64,000 nucleotides of DNA from Thermomicrobium sp. CFH 73360 (GCF_023806465.1 NZ_JAMSLS010000001.1:62001-126000); one strand, 5' to 3'. Positions 42,560 through 52,114 are shown, counted from the stretch's first letter. Program-made: numbers and translations. The notes: a model not told the origin generated them from the sequence alone.

Positions 42560-43765
42560 GTGGCGACTCGCTCGTCAAGACGAGCAGCGACTCAGCGGTT
42601 TAGTCAGTGGAGCCTCGCTCCATTCCATCTCGGTTCACTGATTGGTCCCTACAATGGCGGCGGCTTCCCTATCATCTTTCCAATTCTCCAGGGAGTCTTT
42701 CATGTTGACCGAACAGCACTCTCGGTGATCATTCCAGCCTATTTTGCGACCTTTGGCTTGTGTCAGTTCTTTTCGGGAACCATTTCCGATCTTACGTCGC
42801 GCCGAGTAGTCATCCTGGCCGGCTTCGGGTCATTCGGCCTGGCCGCTTTGCTCTGCGCTCTGGCACCGAATCTGCGTCTTTTCGTGCTCGGCTGCCTCTT
42901 GCTTGGAGTGACGAATGCCTTCACAACACCGATCCTGCTGGCGACGCTCGGCGATGCACTGCCGGCAACGCAGCTGCCACGGACCATCGCTGTCTTCTCT
43001 GCGGCCAACCAGACCGGCCATCTCATCGGTCCGCTCATCGCGGGTCTGCTCGTGGCTTGGTCCTGGCGACTCTTTTTCGTGTCGGTCGCGCTTGTAAGCT
43101 GGATTGCTGGCGCCTGGCTCCTCGTCTGGTTCCACCGACACGGTCACGTCGTGCCGCCCCGACCGCGCGCGCCGTCGCTCGGTCACGCCCTCCGCGAACT
43201 CCTCGCTGCTCTTGATCGCGGAGTTGCGCAAGTCGTCGCCCTCGCGTTTCTCGCGAATGCGGCCGTCATGGGTACGGCCTATCTCCTCGGGCAGGCTTTG
43301 CGTGATTTGTGGCAGCTCGATTACGCAACGATCGGACTCGTCGTGTCTCTCTACGGCCTCGGCGCAATTCTGTTTGGGCCGCCAGCTGGGCTCCTCCTCG
43401 AGCGCTTCGGCGCGCAACGCGGGGCCGCTCTCGGCCTTCTGGCCATAAGCAGTACCGTCGCAGTAATGGCCGCGGCCCCGCATCCCTGGGTATTCGCCGC
43501 AGCCTATCTGACGCTTGGTCTCGCAGCGATGCTCACGTGGACTGCCTTCAGCACCCTCGCCGTCCAGGCGGCGCCCAGCCACCGTGGTACCGCATCGGCG
43601 TATTTCTTGGGAGCCCGCTTCCTGGTACAAGGACTCGCGCCCGCACTGTACACACCGATCTATGGCGCGTTCGGCCCCCGCGTGATGTTCGCCCTTTCAG
43701 CTGCTATCGCACTGTCCGCATTCCTCCCACTCTGGCTGCTGCGTCCTCCTAGCAGGAGCAGCTGA
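42560..43765 (+). CDS. MFS transporter
   Basis: Twelve-helix facilitator. Hallmark loop FFSGTISDLTSRRVVILAGFG after helix 2, GVTNAFTTPILLATLGDALPATQLPRTIAVFSAANQTGHLIGPLIAGLL in the first half and a second A-loop FGPPAGLLLERFGAQRGAALG in the second half. 401 residues. The start is GTG at 42560 with GGAGG 6 nt upstream. The substrate is not clear; it resembles efflux-type members. Ends convergent with mutS, 22 nt apart. Confidence 0.86.
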   Translation: MATRSSRRAATQRFSQWSLAPFHLGSLIGPYNGGGFPIIFPILQGVFHVDRTALSVIIPAYFATFGLCQFFSGTISDLTSRRVVILAGFGSFGLAALLCALAPNLRLFVLGCLLLGVTNAFTTPILLATLGDALPATQLPRTIAVFSAANQTGHLIGPLIAGLLVAWSWRLFFVSVALVSWIAGAWLLVWFHRHGHVVPPRPRAPSLGHALRELLAALDRGVAQVVALAFLANAAVMGTAYLLGQALRDLWQLDYATIGLVVSLYGLGAILFGPPAGLLLERFGAQRGAALGLLAISSTVAVMAAAPHPWVFAAAYLTLGLAAMLTWTAFSTLAVQAAPSHRGTASAYFLGARFLVQGLAPALYTPIYGAFGPRVMFALSAAIALSAFLPLWLLRPPSRSS

Positions 43766-43787
43766 AGCACGCGCTTGCACGTGATGA

Positions 43788-46385
43788 TTAGCGATTCGCA
43801 GCATCCTCGCGCACGAGACGCTGGAGTTCGTACAGAACTGTCAGTGCTTCGAGAGGCGTCATCGCGTCAAGCTCAAGAGCCTTCAATCGTTCAACCACCG
43901 GGTGAAAAGCACCGAACAGTGTCAGCTGCACCGTTACCGGCGTGTCCTTCGCCATCGCGGTCCGGCGCCGCACCCGCTCGCTCGACCGCGCCTCTTCCAG
44001 ATCAGCGAGGATCTCTCGCGCTCTTCGGATGACGGCTTGCGGCAAACCCGCGAGTTGTGCCACGTGGATGCCGTAACTCTTGTCCACGCCTCCTTGCACA
44101 ACCCGGTGCAGGAAGACGACTTGATCTCCTTCTTCGAACACGTCCATCCGGTAGTTTCGGACCCGCGGCAGGACACGTTCCAGTTCGGTCAGTTCGTGGT
44201 AATGCGTCGCGAAGAGGGTGCGACAACCCAGTCGTGGATGATTGTGGAGATATTCGACCACGGCTCGGGCAATTGCGAGCCCGTCGTAGGTGCTCGTACC
44301 GCGTCCGACCTCGTCCAGTACAACCAGCGAGCGTTGCGTTGCCTGGCGCAGGATTGCAGCTGTCTCGACCATTTCGACCATGAACGTACTCTGACCAGAA
44401 GCGATGTCGTCCTGCGCGCCGATTCGGGTGAAAATCCGATCCACAATGCCGACCCGTGCATGCTCGGCCGGTACAAAGGACCCAATCTGGGCCAGTAGTA
44501 CGATCAGTGCCACTTGTCGCAGATACGTCGATTTTCCCGCCATATTCGGCCCGGTGAGGATCATGATCTGCTGTTCCTCGACGTCAAGGCGGGTGTCGTT
44601 TGGCACAAAACGGCCTGGTTCGGTCGTCGTCTCCACCACTGGGTGACGACCGCCGCTAATCTCGAGGATCAAGCTCTCGTCAACCTCGGGTCGCGTGTAC
44701 CGACGCTCGACGGCGACTTCAGCGAATGCCCGATAGACGTCAAGTTCCGCGACAAGCTGCGCCACACGTCGGATCTGTCCTGCCGAACTCGCCACTTCCC
44801 CAACGACTCGACGATATACGTCTGCCTCGAGTGCCGCAATCTGCTCCTCGGCATGGAGGACAAGATGTTCATACTCCTTTAGCTCTGGAGTGACATAGCG
44901 CTCAGCGCCGACGAGTGTCTGCTTGCGCTGATAGTCAGAGGGCACAAGGTGCCGATTTGCATGGCTCACCTCGATATAGTAACCGAACACCTTGTTATAG
45001 CCGACCTTGAGTGAGCGAATCCCAGTTCGCTCGCGCTCACGCTGTTCAAGCGAAGCGATCCATTCCCGCGCTGAACGAGCTCGGGCGCGCAGTTCATCGA
45101 GCTCTGGAGCGAATCCCGCGCGAATCACTGGTCCTTGGGCAAGGGTGGCCGGTGGATCGTCAACGACCGCTGCCTCAATCAACCGAGCAACCGGAGACAG
45201 ATCGGGTAACGCACCGAAACTCGCCAACTCGTCTCGTTGCGCGACAGCCTCGGCGATATCAGGAAGCACACTCAAGGAACGTGCGAGCTGCCGGAGTTCC
45301 CTTGGCGTGACACGCTCCGTCACGACGCGGTTCGCAAGCCGCTCCAGATCTGCGACCGCACGCAGAAGTTCGCCCAAGCGCACCCGTGTCATCGTCTCCT
45401 CGACGAGCGCTGCAACGCGCGCCTGACGATGGCAAATCGCCCTCACGTCGAGCAACGGCTGGTTCAGCCAGCGACGCAAGAGTCGTGCACCCATTGGGGT
45501 CTTGGTTCGGTCGAGGATCGCAACAAGAGAGCGACTCTGTTCACCCCGTACCGTTTCAAGGAGCTCCAGGTTGCGGCGCGTTGCGGCATCGAGCGTCATG
45601 TACGTGTCGGTTCGATAAACGACGAGATCGTCAAGTTGGGGCAGCCGACCCGCTTGTGTCTCGGCCAGATACTGGAGGAGTGCACCAGCAGCACGCAACG
45701 CCAGTGGCCGTTCCTCCAATCCGAACGCCTCCAACGACGCAACCCGGAAGTGCTCCTGCAACGCACGACGCGCCGAACGCTCGCTCCAGATCCATTCCGG
45801 TGTCTCCGTGACGAAGGCACCAACATCTGGCACACGAGCACGTTGTTCGGAGGAGGAGAGCAGTTCAGCTGGTCCCAGACGCAGGAGCTCACGTTCGACT
45901 GCCGCCTGGAGTTCCTCTGCCGAACCTGCCAGCAATTCCGTGGCTGCAAATTCCCCAGTGGAGAGATCTGCAAACGCGAGTCCTGCTCGCAGTTCATCGA
46001 GCAGGAGCGCCGCGATGTACGTGTTGCGTCGCGAGTCGAGCATCGACGGCTCGGTGATGGTTCCGGGTGTGACAACACGCGTAATACGGCGTTCGACAAG
46101 GTGACGACCGTCTGGCGTACCAATTTGATCGCACAGTGCAACACGATAGCCGGCTGCGACAAGCTTCGCGATATATGGCTCAGCTGCATGTACCGGGATC
46201 CCAGCCATCGGCACCCGCTGGTCACGGCCGAGCTCCCGTGAGGTTAAGGCGATATCGAGCACCTTTGCTGCAATGACTGCATCGTCATCGAAGAGTTCGT
46301 AAAAATCGCCAAGCCGGAAGAGGAGCAACGCGTCAGGAACCTGCTGCTTAATCGCCAGATACTGACGTCGGATCGGCGTTGACAC
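43788..46385 (-). CDS. mutS: DNA mismatch repair protein MutS
   Basis: Recognises base mismatches and small loops. Domain order is standard: mismatch-binding domain with the FxE motif in GDFYELF near residue 27, connector, core lever and clamp, then ATPase with Walker A TGPNMAGKST, signature GQSTFMVEM and Walker B LVVLDEVGRGTSTYDG, and the HTH region (KSYGIHVAQLAGLP). 865 residues, normal. The start is GTG at 46385 with GGGGGTGAAGG just upstream. No mutL neighbour; mutS is alone here, convergent with the MFS gene. Confidence 0.96.
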   Translation of the reverse strand: MSTPIRRQYLAIKQQVPDALLLFRLGDFYELFDDDAVIAAKVLDIALTSRELGRDQRVPMAGIPVHAAEPYIAKLVAAGYRVALCDQIGTPDGRHLVERRITRVVTPGTITEPSMLDSRRNTYIAALLLDELRAGLAFADLSTGEFAATELLAGSAEELQAAVERELLRLGPAELLSSSEQRARVPDVGAFVTETPEWIWSERSARRALQEHFRVASLEAFGLEERPLALRAAGALLQYLAETQAGRLPQLDDLVVYRTDTYMTLDAATRRNLELLETVRGEQSRSLVAILDRTKTPMGARLLRRWLNQPLLDVRAICHRQARVAALVEETMTRVRLGELLRAVADLERLANRVVTERVTPRELRQLARSLSVLPDIAEAVAQRDELASFGALPDLSPVARLIEAAVVDDPPATLAQGPVIRAGFAPELDELRARARSAREWIASLEQRERERTGIRSLKVGYNKVFGYYIEVSHANRHLVPSDYQRKQTLVGAERYVTPELKEYEHLVLHAEEQIAALEADVYRRVVGEVASSAGQIRRVAQLVAELDVYRAFAEVAVERRYTRPEVDESLILEISGGRHPVVETTTEPGRFVPNDTRLDVEEQQIMILTGPNMAGKSTYLRQVALIVLLAQIGSFVPAEHARVGIVDRIFTRIGAQDDIASGQSTFMVEMVETAAILRQATQRSLVVLDEVGRGTSTYDGLAIARAVVEYLHNHPRLGCRTLFATHYHELTELERVLPRVRNYRMDVFEEGDQVVFLHRVVQGGVDKSYGIHVAQLAGLPQAVIRRAREILADLEEARSSERVRRRTAMAKDTPVTVQLTLFGAFHPVVERLKALELDAMTPLEALTVLYELQRLVREDAANR

Positions 46386-46671
46386 CCTTCACCCCCTGGC
46401 GATAGTGTATGGTGCGAACGCCACCGACGACACAACGCGGGGACGGTACTCACAAGGTAGCCCCGGGTCATCGCACTTGTTGAATCTTGCAAGACTCCTC
46501 TACGTGACAGCTGACAGGTCATGATTATACAATAAGATGAGTCCCGGAAATCTTCGATGAGTCCTATCGAGACGACCGCAGCTGCGAGATATCCGAGGAA
46601 CCATCTTTCGCTCCTTCAGCAGCATAGGTCACCATAACGTGCGTATTATCGTTCCCATAAATTGCGCCCCC
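46386..46671. other. intergenic region upstream of mutS, no gene recognised
   Basis: About 285 bases to the symporter promoter. On the minus strand a TATAAT lies at 46524-46529 towards mutS, but no acceptable -35 is at 16-18 nt. Nothing else recognised. Confidence 0.4.
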
Positions 46672-46700
46672 TTGACAGGGCTCAGCCCTTCCGCTATACA
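46672..46700 (+). promoter_or_regulatory. promoter of the DUF4212/symporter operon
   Basis: TTGACA (46672-46677), 17-nt spacer and TATACA (46695-46700). It gives a leader of about 220 nt before the DUF4212 gene at 46925, which shows nothing recognisable apart from GGAGG-type sequences. Confidence 0.8.
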
Positions 46701-46924
46701 GCAAGTAGTCCAAGACTGTGTTGGATGCTGAGAGACAACGGTTCCAGCGGGTGCGCGACACGGCAAGCTCGCCAGCCTTATCTAGAACGCAGCTGATCGG
46801 ATCAGCAGGAAAGGAGGTGCTAGTCGGGTTGTTGGTCAGTACATTGCAGGAGGCAGGGGGTTAACGATCAGATACGGGATGATCTCCCACTGATTGGGAA
46901 GTGAAGAGGGCAGGAGGAACTGCA

Positions 46925-47206
46925 ATGTCGGGGGCACCAGGAGTCGATAGCACACGGCTCGAAGCGTACTGGAAAGAACAGTGGAGACTGATTCTCACGC
47001 TCCTCGTCATCTGGTTTGCGGTGACCTACCTCCATCCGCCTTTTGCAGCCTCGCTGAACAATATCCGCATATTGACCGGCTTCCCGCTCGGATACTGGCT
47101 CTCCAGTCAGTTCGCGATCACGGTCTACGTCATTCTCATCTTTGTGTACGCCTTGACGATGAACCAGGTCATTGACAAGAAGTACGGCTTCGAGGAAGAG
47201 GAGTAG
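46925..47206 (+). CDS. DUF4212 domain protein (symporter small subunit)
   Basis: Small two-helix membrane protein, 93 residues, that precedes VC_2705-type sodium:solute symporters. It begins MSGAPGVDSTRLEAYWKEQW and has the hydrophobic segments LILTLLVIWFAVTYL and FPLGYWLSSQFAITVYVILIFVYAL, with a charged tail DKKYGFEEEE. ATG at 46925 has AGGAGG upstream. The gene ends 7 nt before the symporter start, so the two are a unit. The molecular role of DUF4212 is not known; the family is always next to these symporters. Confidence 0.9.
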   Translation: MSGAPGVDSTRLEAYWKEQWRLILTLLVIWFAVTYLHPPFAASLNNIRILTGFPLGYWLSSQFAITVYVILIFVYALTMNQVIDKKYGFEEEE

Positions 47207-47213
47207 GGCAGGC

Positions 47214-49130
47214 ATGGCACAGGAAGCTGGCTACACCCCGCTGACCCGTGCCCAGATCAGTGCGTTTCGTCGGCGCCTCGCCAAGTACTATGGATCCTTC
47301 TTTATCTTTCTAATCATCTTCACACTCATTCTTCTTTTACTAGAGAATGTTGGATTACCGAAGGCATATATTGGTTATGCCTTTATCTTTCTCACACTTG
47401 CCTTGTACGCTTTTATCGGAATTCTTAACTTTACACGACGGCTGGAAGAGTACTATGTCGCTGGTCGTCGTGTGCCAGCGTTCTTCAACGGAATGGCTAC
47501 CGGCGCAGACTGGATGAGTGCTGCGTCGTTCATCTCTATGGCCGGCACGCTCTGGCTTTTGGGATATGACGGCCTTGCCTACATCATGGGATGGACCGGT
47601 GGGTACGTCTTGCTTGCGCTCCTCTTCGCACCGTATATCCGGAAGTTTGGACAATACACTATCCCAGACTTCGTTGCTACTCGCTACGGTGAAAAAGCCC
47701 GGCTCACTCGGCTCGTCGCGGCCATCTGTGCCATTATCGTCTCGCTCGCGTATGTGACTGCACAGGTGACTGGCGTCGGTATTATCATGAGCCGCTTCTT
47801 CGGTCTCGACTACCGGGTGGGCGTCTTTGTTGGTCTCGCCGGAGTGCTGGTCTGTTCGTTCCTCGGCGGTATGAAGTCTATCACCTGGACACAAGTTGCC
47901 CAGTATATCATCTTGATTGTGGCCTACCTCATCCCGGTTACATTCCTCTCAGGCAAACTGACAGGTGTTCCCTTCCCACAGCTCATGTACGGCCAGGCTC
48001 TTAGTCACATTGCCCAGCTTGAACAGTCAATGAATCTCGCCTCCTATGTGCAGCCGTTTAAGCAAGCACTGTCCAACGCCAGTGCTATCACGGCGTTTAA
48101 GCAGATCGGTCTCACTCCCCCTGAGCCGATCACCGTGCGCGACTGGGTCGGTACTCCGTGGCAATTCCTCGCGTTAACCTTGTGTCTCATGGCCGGCACT
48201 GTCGGTCTACCGCATATTCTCATCCGGTACTACACAGTGCCCAGCCCCAAGGAGGCACGTATCAGTGTCGGTTGGTCCTTGTTCTTCATCTGGCTCCTCT
48301 ACGTCACCGCACCCGCCTATGCTGCGTTCTCACGTTGGGAAGTGCTCCAGAACGTGGTCGGTCAGCCTATTAACGCCCTTCCCGCCTGGACCACAAGTTG
48401 GATCCGGACTGGTCTTTTGACCATCAAAGATGCTAACGGTGATGGGCTCCTACAATTTAATGAGCTGACCATCAACCCAGATATTGTGGTCCTCGCCACC
48501 CCGGAGATCGCCGGTTTGCCCTTCACGATCGCCGCACTCGTTGCTGCTGGTGGTCTGGCCGCCGCACTCTCTACAGCTGACGGGTTACTTTTGGTCATCT
48601 CCACTGCTGTTGCCCACGACATCTACGCGAAGATCATTAACCCCAATGCGCCCTACGGTCGCCGGTTCTTCCTCAGCCGCCTTATGATCCTTATCTCCGC
48701 TATTATCGCGGCCCTGCTAGCAATCCCCCAGTTCGCCCTTATTGTCCAACTCGTGGCATGGGCCTTCTCGCTCGCAGCTTCGACCTTCTTCCCGGTAATC
48801 TTGCTGGGAATCTTTTGGAAGCGTGCCAACGCCAACGGCGCAATCGCCGGGATGATCGGCGGCTTAATCGTGTGTTTTGCGTACATGATTGCGAACTATA
48901 TTGATCCTCGCATCAACGTCCTCGGTCTGTCCCACCTCTCGGCCGGAATCTTCGGTATGGCCGCGAACTTCCTTCTCCTCATCATCGTGAGTCTGGCCAC
49001 CGCACCCGCGCCGAAGTACATCGAAGACATGGTCGATCAGCTGCGCATCCCTGTTGGCGAGATGCGTCTCCCTGCTCCAGGCACAGCGCCGGGTACTGCA
49101 CCAGGCGTGGCACCAGCCGGGCACGACTGA
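47214..49130 (+). CDS. sodium:solute symporter, VC_2705/ActP-like (probable acetate carrier)
   Basis: Solute:cation symporter (SSS family), about 638 residues with 13 or so membrane segments. Family motifs: RLEEYYVAGRRVPAFFNGMATGADWMSAASFISMAG, GLPHILIRYYTVP and AALSTADGLLLVISTAV. Between membrane segments a loop at about residues 400-425 contains DANGDGLLQFNEL, an EF-hand-like calcium loop. The C-terminal tail has PGTAPGTAPGVAP. ATG at 47214 is 8 nt after the DUF4212 stop. With acs and the CBS-NTase and exonuclease genes nearby, acetate or another short acid is the likely substrate. Confidence 0.9.
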   Translation: MAQEAGYTPLTRAQISAFRRRLAKYYGSFFIFLIIFTLILLLLENVGLPKAYIGYAFIFLTLALYAFIGILNFTRRLEEYYVAGRRVPAFFNGMATGADWMSAASFISMAGTLWLLGYDGLAYIMGWTGGYVLLALLFAPYIRKFGQYTIPDFVATRYGEKARLTRLVAAICAIIVSLAYVTAQVTGVGIIMSRFFGLDYRVGVFVGLAGVLVCSFLGGMKSITWTQVAQYIILIVAYLIPVTFLSGKLTGVPFPQLMYGQALSHIAQLEQSMNLASYVQPFKQALSNASAITAFKQIGLTPPEPITVRDWVGTPWQFLALTLCLMAGTVGLPHILIRYYTVPSPKEARISVGWSLFFIWLLYVTAPAYAAFSRWEVLQNVVGQPINALPAWTTSWIRTGLLTIKDANGDGLLQFNELTINPDIVVLATPEIAGLPFTIAALVAAGGLAAALSTADGLLLVISTAVAHDIYAKIINPNAPYGRRFFLSRLMILISAIIAALLAIPQFALIVQLVAWAFSLAASTFFPVILLGIFWKRANANGAIAGMIGGLIVCFAYMIANYIDPRINVLGLSHLSAGIFGMAANFLLLIIVSLATAPAPKYIEDMVDQLRIPVGEMRLPAPGTAPGTAPGVAPAGHD

Positions 49131-49151
49131 TCGTCGAAGAACAGTCCGCTT

Positions 49152-49179
49152 ACCGGGTACCGGCTTCCCGGTACCCGGT
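49152..49179 (+). terminator. 12-bp perfect hairpin after the symporter gene
   Basis: ACCGGGTACCGG (49152-49163) and its complement (49168-49179), 4-nt loop, 22 nt after the symporter stop. No clear T-run follows (TACTTTG). Possibly a partial terminator or mRNA 3' end before yggT. Confidence 0.5.
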
Positions 49180-49207
49180 TACTTTGTCACGCGAGGAGAC
49201 ATGACAA

Positions 49208-49471
49208 ATGCTTCAAGAGATCATCACCATCTTGAACTGGCTGCTTGCCATCGCCATGTGGCTCGTTATTGGCCGTGCAGTTCTTGACTGGCTTACTCGT
49301 GGGCGAAGAACCGTCATTCATCAGCTCCTTTACCTTTTCACAGAGCCACTATATCGACCAGTCCGCCGCCTCCTGCCTGACGTGCCAGCGATAGCGATTC
49401 CGGTGACGCTGATTCTACTGTTCTTGGGACTGCGTGTGCTCCTCGTCGTTGTGGTGTCGCAAGTTGGCTAG
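49208..49471 (+). CDS. YggT family membrane protein
   Basis: Small integral membrane protein, 87 residues, two hydrophobic helices around the family motif FTEPLYRPVRRLLPD, with SWLLAIAMWLVIGRAVLDWL-like start. YggT proteins are widespread and linked to cell division or osmotic and ion tolerance; the exact role is not settled. ATG at 49208 with GAGGAG upstream. Its last 4 bases overlap the convergent exonuclease gene. Confidence 0.88.
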   Translation: MLQEIITILNWLLAIAMWLVIGRAVLDWLTRGRRTVIHQLLYLFTEPLYRPVRRLLPDVPAIAIPVTLILLFLGLRVLLVVVVSQVG

Positions 49472-50142
49472 CAGAGGCCAACGAGCCGAAGATCACGTAA
49501 CGTCTCAATCCGCTCGTTGATGAGTTCGTAGAGTAAGCGCTGCCACAGTTGTGCCGCCACAAAGGCATCAGCCAATGCATGATGGCGCGCCGGCGGCTCA
49601 ATATCATACGCTGTTAGCAACTCCTCGAGGCTGAACCGTCCACGGTCTGCCGCGGCCTCAACGAACGTGCCGTGATGCGAGGTTAGCCATCGCGCGACAC
49701 GCCCTGTATCGATCCACAGTGAACACGGGAGTCGTAATCCCAGGCGACGCGCTGCACGTTCCAGAAACTTCCGATCGACCTCAACGCCATGCCCTACTAA
49801 CACCGTACCAGCAAGAAAGGCGAAAAATTCTGGGAGCACAAGACGAAGCTCAGGGGCCTCAGCCACGTCGATAGGTCGAATACCATGGATCGGAACACTC
49901 GGTCCCCACCGCCGCACAGTGGGGCGAATCAGACTATAAAAACGCTCCCCAACCAGGATACGCGGACCCTCCATGCGAACCGCACCAATTGCCAAAAGCT
50001 CGTCCTGCTCGATGTCAAGACCGGTCATTTCAGCGTCAAGGACAGTATAACGAACCTCAAACAGGTGACGATGGTCTCCCTCGATGCCAAGTTGACGCAG
50101 AATGGCAGCCAGTCGGGTACGCCAACCGTTCTGCTCGCTCAT
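49468..50142 (-). CDS. DEDDh 3'-5' exonuclease (DnaQ-like)
   Basis: RNase T/DnaQ-family exonuclease. Exo I DAE in VLDAEMTGLDIEQDELLAIGAV, Exo II in LVGHGVEVDRKFL and Exo III in HHALADAFVAA, all acidic ligands plus the catalytic His in place. 224 residues. In many bacteria an exonuclease gene of this kind sits next to a cNMP/CBS/NTase gene and an acetate symporter, so the context is conserved. ATG overlaps the upstream gene stop (ATGA). Substrate, RNA or DNA, cannot be told. The 3' end overlaps yggT by 4 nt. Confidence 0.9.
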   Translation of the reverse strand: MSEQNGWRTRLAAILRQLGIEGDHRHLFEVRYTVLDAEMTGLDIEQDELLAIGAVRMEGPRILVGERFYSLIRPTVRRWGPSVPIHGIRPIDVAEAPELRLVLPEFFAFLAGTVLVGHGVEVDRKFLERAARRLGLRLPCSLWIDTGRVARWLTSHHGTFVEAAADRGRFSLEELLTAYDIEPPARHHALADAFVAAQLWQRLLYELINERIETLRDLRLVGLC

Positions 50143-52046
50143 TCCCCCGCCTGTTCTAGATGGAATCGTTCGCGAACTACGGCCTGGGTTCTCCCAATGA
50201 CGCGGAAGGCCTCTTTCAACAACGTTCGATCGAGTGAGCTCAACTGTCGGGGATCTACGAAATTGGACGGCCGTTCACCCCGTTGCAGCTGTTCGAGCTG
50301 TACCCGCACGCGCAGGCCGAGCAAGAACTCGAACGCCTGCGCAAGGTCATCCGCAAGTTGACTCTCGATCGCCCGGGCTTCACGCAAGGCAAGTAACCGG
50401 GCCAGTGTATTGGTCTCCTCGATCCCGCGTTCAAGTGCGAAGAGTCGAACAAGGTTCACAATTGCTCCTGTCCCACCGATCTTCAGATCAAGCTGGTTCT
50501 TGTGTTCCCCTGAACGCTCAACGACAAACCGCCCGAGAAAACCAAGTGGCGGCGGATGGGCAGTCGAAAGCGCTGCCACATGGAAGAGGAAGCGAGGACT
50601 GTGCGCGAGTTCCTGCCTGACGTACGAGCGGAGCTCCGTGGCAAGTGCAAGTTCTCCGTGAACGCCGCGAAAATCAAACACAATCAGGGAATTCAGCACC
50701 GATTGCGGCTCGGGCACCGCCATCCAAGCACGGAACCTCCGCTTCCACTCCTCCACAGGCAACACCCACGCTGGATTATCAGCGGAATACCGTCCGGGAC
50801 AGGGTGGAAAGCCGAGCGCAACCAGACGTTCAACGGCCCATTGCCCAAGCCGCAGGAAGTATCCCCGGACCAGCTCCTCTTGCCCCGCAGGCGGATCACT
50901 ATACACGATACCATTGTCTTGGTCGGTACGAATTGTTTGCTCTCGGCGCCCCTCGCTACCGAAAACAAGCCAGCAATAAGGCACCGGCGGCGGTCCCAAT
51001 TCCTGTTCAAGCAAGGCCAACACACGTGCAATTACGCGATCATTAATTTCGCTGACTAGTTGGGCCACTTCGCCCGCCCGGATTCCTCGCGAAAGGAGGA
51101 AAGGCAAGAGCTGGCGTTGCGCTTGCTCCACGACATACGCCAGCCGTTCAGTGCGCGTTTCGCGGTCAATCGCTCGAGCAAGGAAGAGCGCGCTCGTCCC
51201 TTGTTGCACCAGGAGATCGAACGCGGTCAGCATGCCGATCGGTCTCCCCTCCTCGGTAACGACCAAGTGGTTGATGCGGCGCCCGATCATCAAGCGGAGC
51301 GCCTCAAGCAACAGCTGATCGGCATCAATCGTCACCAGTGGCGTGCTCATCACTTCCCTGACCGGCGTTTCCAGTGCGCGTCCTAGTGCGATCACCCGCT
51401 CGCGCAAGTCCCAGTCGGTGACAATACCGATGCCACCCCCCTGCGCATCGACGACGACGACCGAGTTCACCCGCTCGGCACTCATCCGTCGCGCAGCCTC
51501 ACGGACGTTCGTTTCTGGCGTGCAGGTGAGCAGTGGCTGGCGAGCAACGGAGCGACACGGCGCGGAAAGCAAAAGCGATCCTTCACCCGTCTCCTCCTGG
51601 CGCTCGAGCGCAGTCAAGCTGGTACGCACCCATTCCCGCAAAGCACCTACGAAAAAGCGTGCGACCGCCGGTTCGGTCGCAATCAACTCCTGGACTACAG
51701 CACGCGGGATGGCATAGCAGACCGTATCCTCAATTGCGATATCGTCTAGTTGACCTTCCAACCCGTTGACAGACGACAGCACACCGACGAGGTCCCCTTC
51801 GCTCGCAACTTCGAAGATATGCTCCTCGCCGGTCGCAGACCGTAGTGCCTTCTTCACACCACCCCGCACGACCACCCACAGGTAGTCGGGTGGCCGTTCA
51901 CCGCGGCGAATCAACGCCGAGCCCCGGGGGAAATAGTGCACCTCGATCCGACGTGCCAGTTGGCGCAATTGCTCCTCGCCCAGAAACTGGAACGGCGGTA
52001 CGCGCTTCAAGAACTCGGTGACACTTCCAAGAACGATATCGTCCAC
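50139..52046 (-). CDS. cyclic nucleotide-binding/CBS/putative nucleotidyltransferase (DUF294) protein
   Basis: Regulatory protein, 635 residues. In order: a cNMP-binding domain (about 20-130, FPRGSALIRRGERPPDYLWVVVRGG), a pair of CBS domains (about 170-290, VNSVVVVDAQGGGIGIVTDWDLRERV and INHLVVTEEGRPIGMLTAFD), a nucleotidyltransferase-like DUF294 domain (about 340-460, LVFGSEGRREQTIRTDQDNGIV) and the C-terminal DUF294_C domain. This arrangement is known from genes beside acetate symporters, where they probably sense nucleotides and modify a partner. Start ATG ends at 52046. It is divergent from acs, with overlapping promoters, and coupled to the exonuclease. Confidence 0.9.
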   Translation of the reverse strand: MDDIVLGSVTEFLKRVPPFQFLGEEQLRQLARRIEVHYFPRGSALIRRGERPPDYLWVVVRGGVKKALRSATGEEHIFEVASEGDLVGVLSSVNGLEGQLDDIAIEDTVCYAIPRAVVQELIATEPAVARFFVGALREWVRTSLTALERQEETGEGSLLLSAPCRSVARQPLLTCTPETNVREAARRMSAERVNSVVVVDAQGGGIGIVTDWDLRERVIALGRALETPVREVMSTPLVTIDADQLLLEALRLMIGRRINHLVVTEEGRPIGMLTAFDLLVQQGTSALFLARAIDRETRTERLAYVVEQAQRQLLPFLLSRGIRAGEVAQLVSEINDRVIARVLALLEQELGPPPVPYCWLVFGSEGRREQTIRTDQDNGIVYSDPPAGQEELVRGYFLRLGQWAVERLVALGFPPCPGRYSADNPAWVLPVEEWKRRFRAWMAVPEPQSVLNSLIVFDFRGVHGELALATELRSYVRQELAHSPRFLFHVAALSTAHPPPLGFLGRFVVERSGEHKNQLDLKIGGTGAIVNLVRLFALERGIEETNTLARLLALREARAIESQLADDLAQAFEFLLGLRVRVQLEQLQRGERPSNFVDPRQLSSLDRTLLKEAFRVIGRTQAVVRERFHLEQAGE

Positions 52047-52063
52047 CTGGCCACCTCACCGTC

Positions 52064-52093
52064 TCGACAGGTTAGAACCGGACGCATTATACT
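52064..52093 (+). promoter_or_regulatory. promoter of acs, overlapping the opposing promoter
   Basis: TCGACA (52064-52069), 18-nt spacer and TATACT (52088-52093), reading to acs at 52142. Its -10 shares bases with the minus-strand -10 at 52086-52091, so polymerase could not occupy both promoters at once. Confidence 0.6.
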
Positions 52094-52114
52094 GCCCATA
52101 ACAGCGCGTGACAG
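52086..52114 (-). promoter_or_regulatory. promoter of the CBS-NTase/exonuclease unit
   Basis: On the minus strand, CTGTCA (52109-52114), 17-nt spacer and TATAAT (52086-52091). The -10 overlaps the -10 of the acs promoter on the other strand. Confidence 0.6.

Noticed and set aside
46501-46560. mutS promoter from the TATAAT at 46524-46529
   Set aside because: No acceptable -35 at 16-18 nt on the minus strand and no extended -10, so it is only noted.
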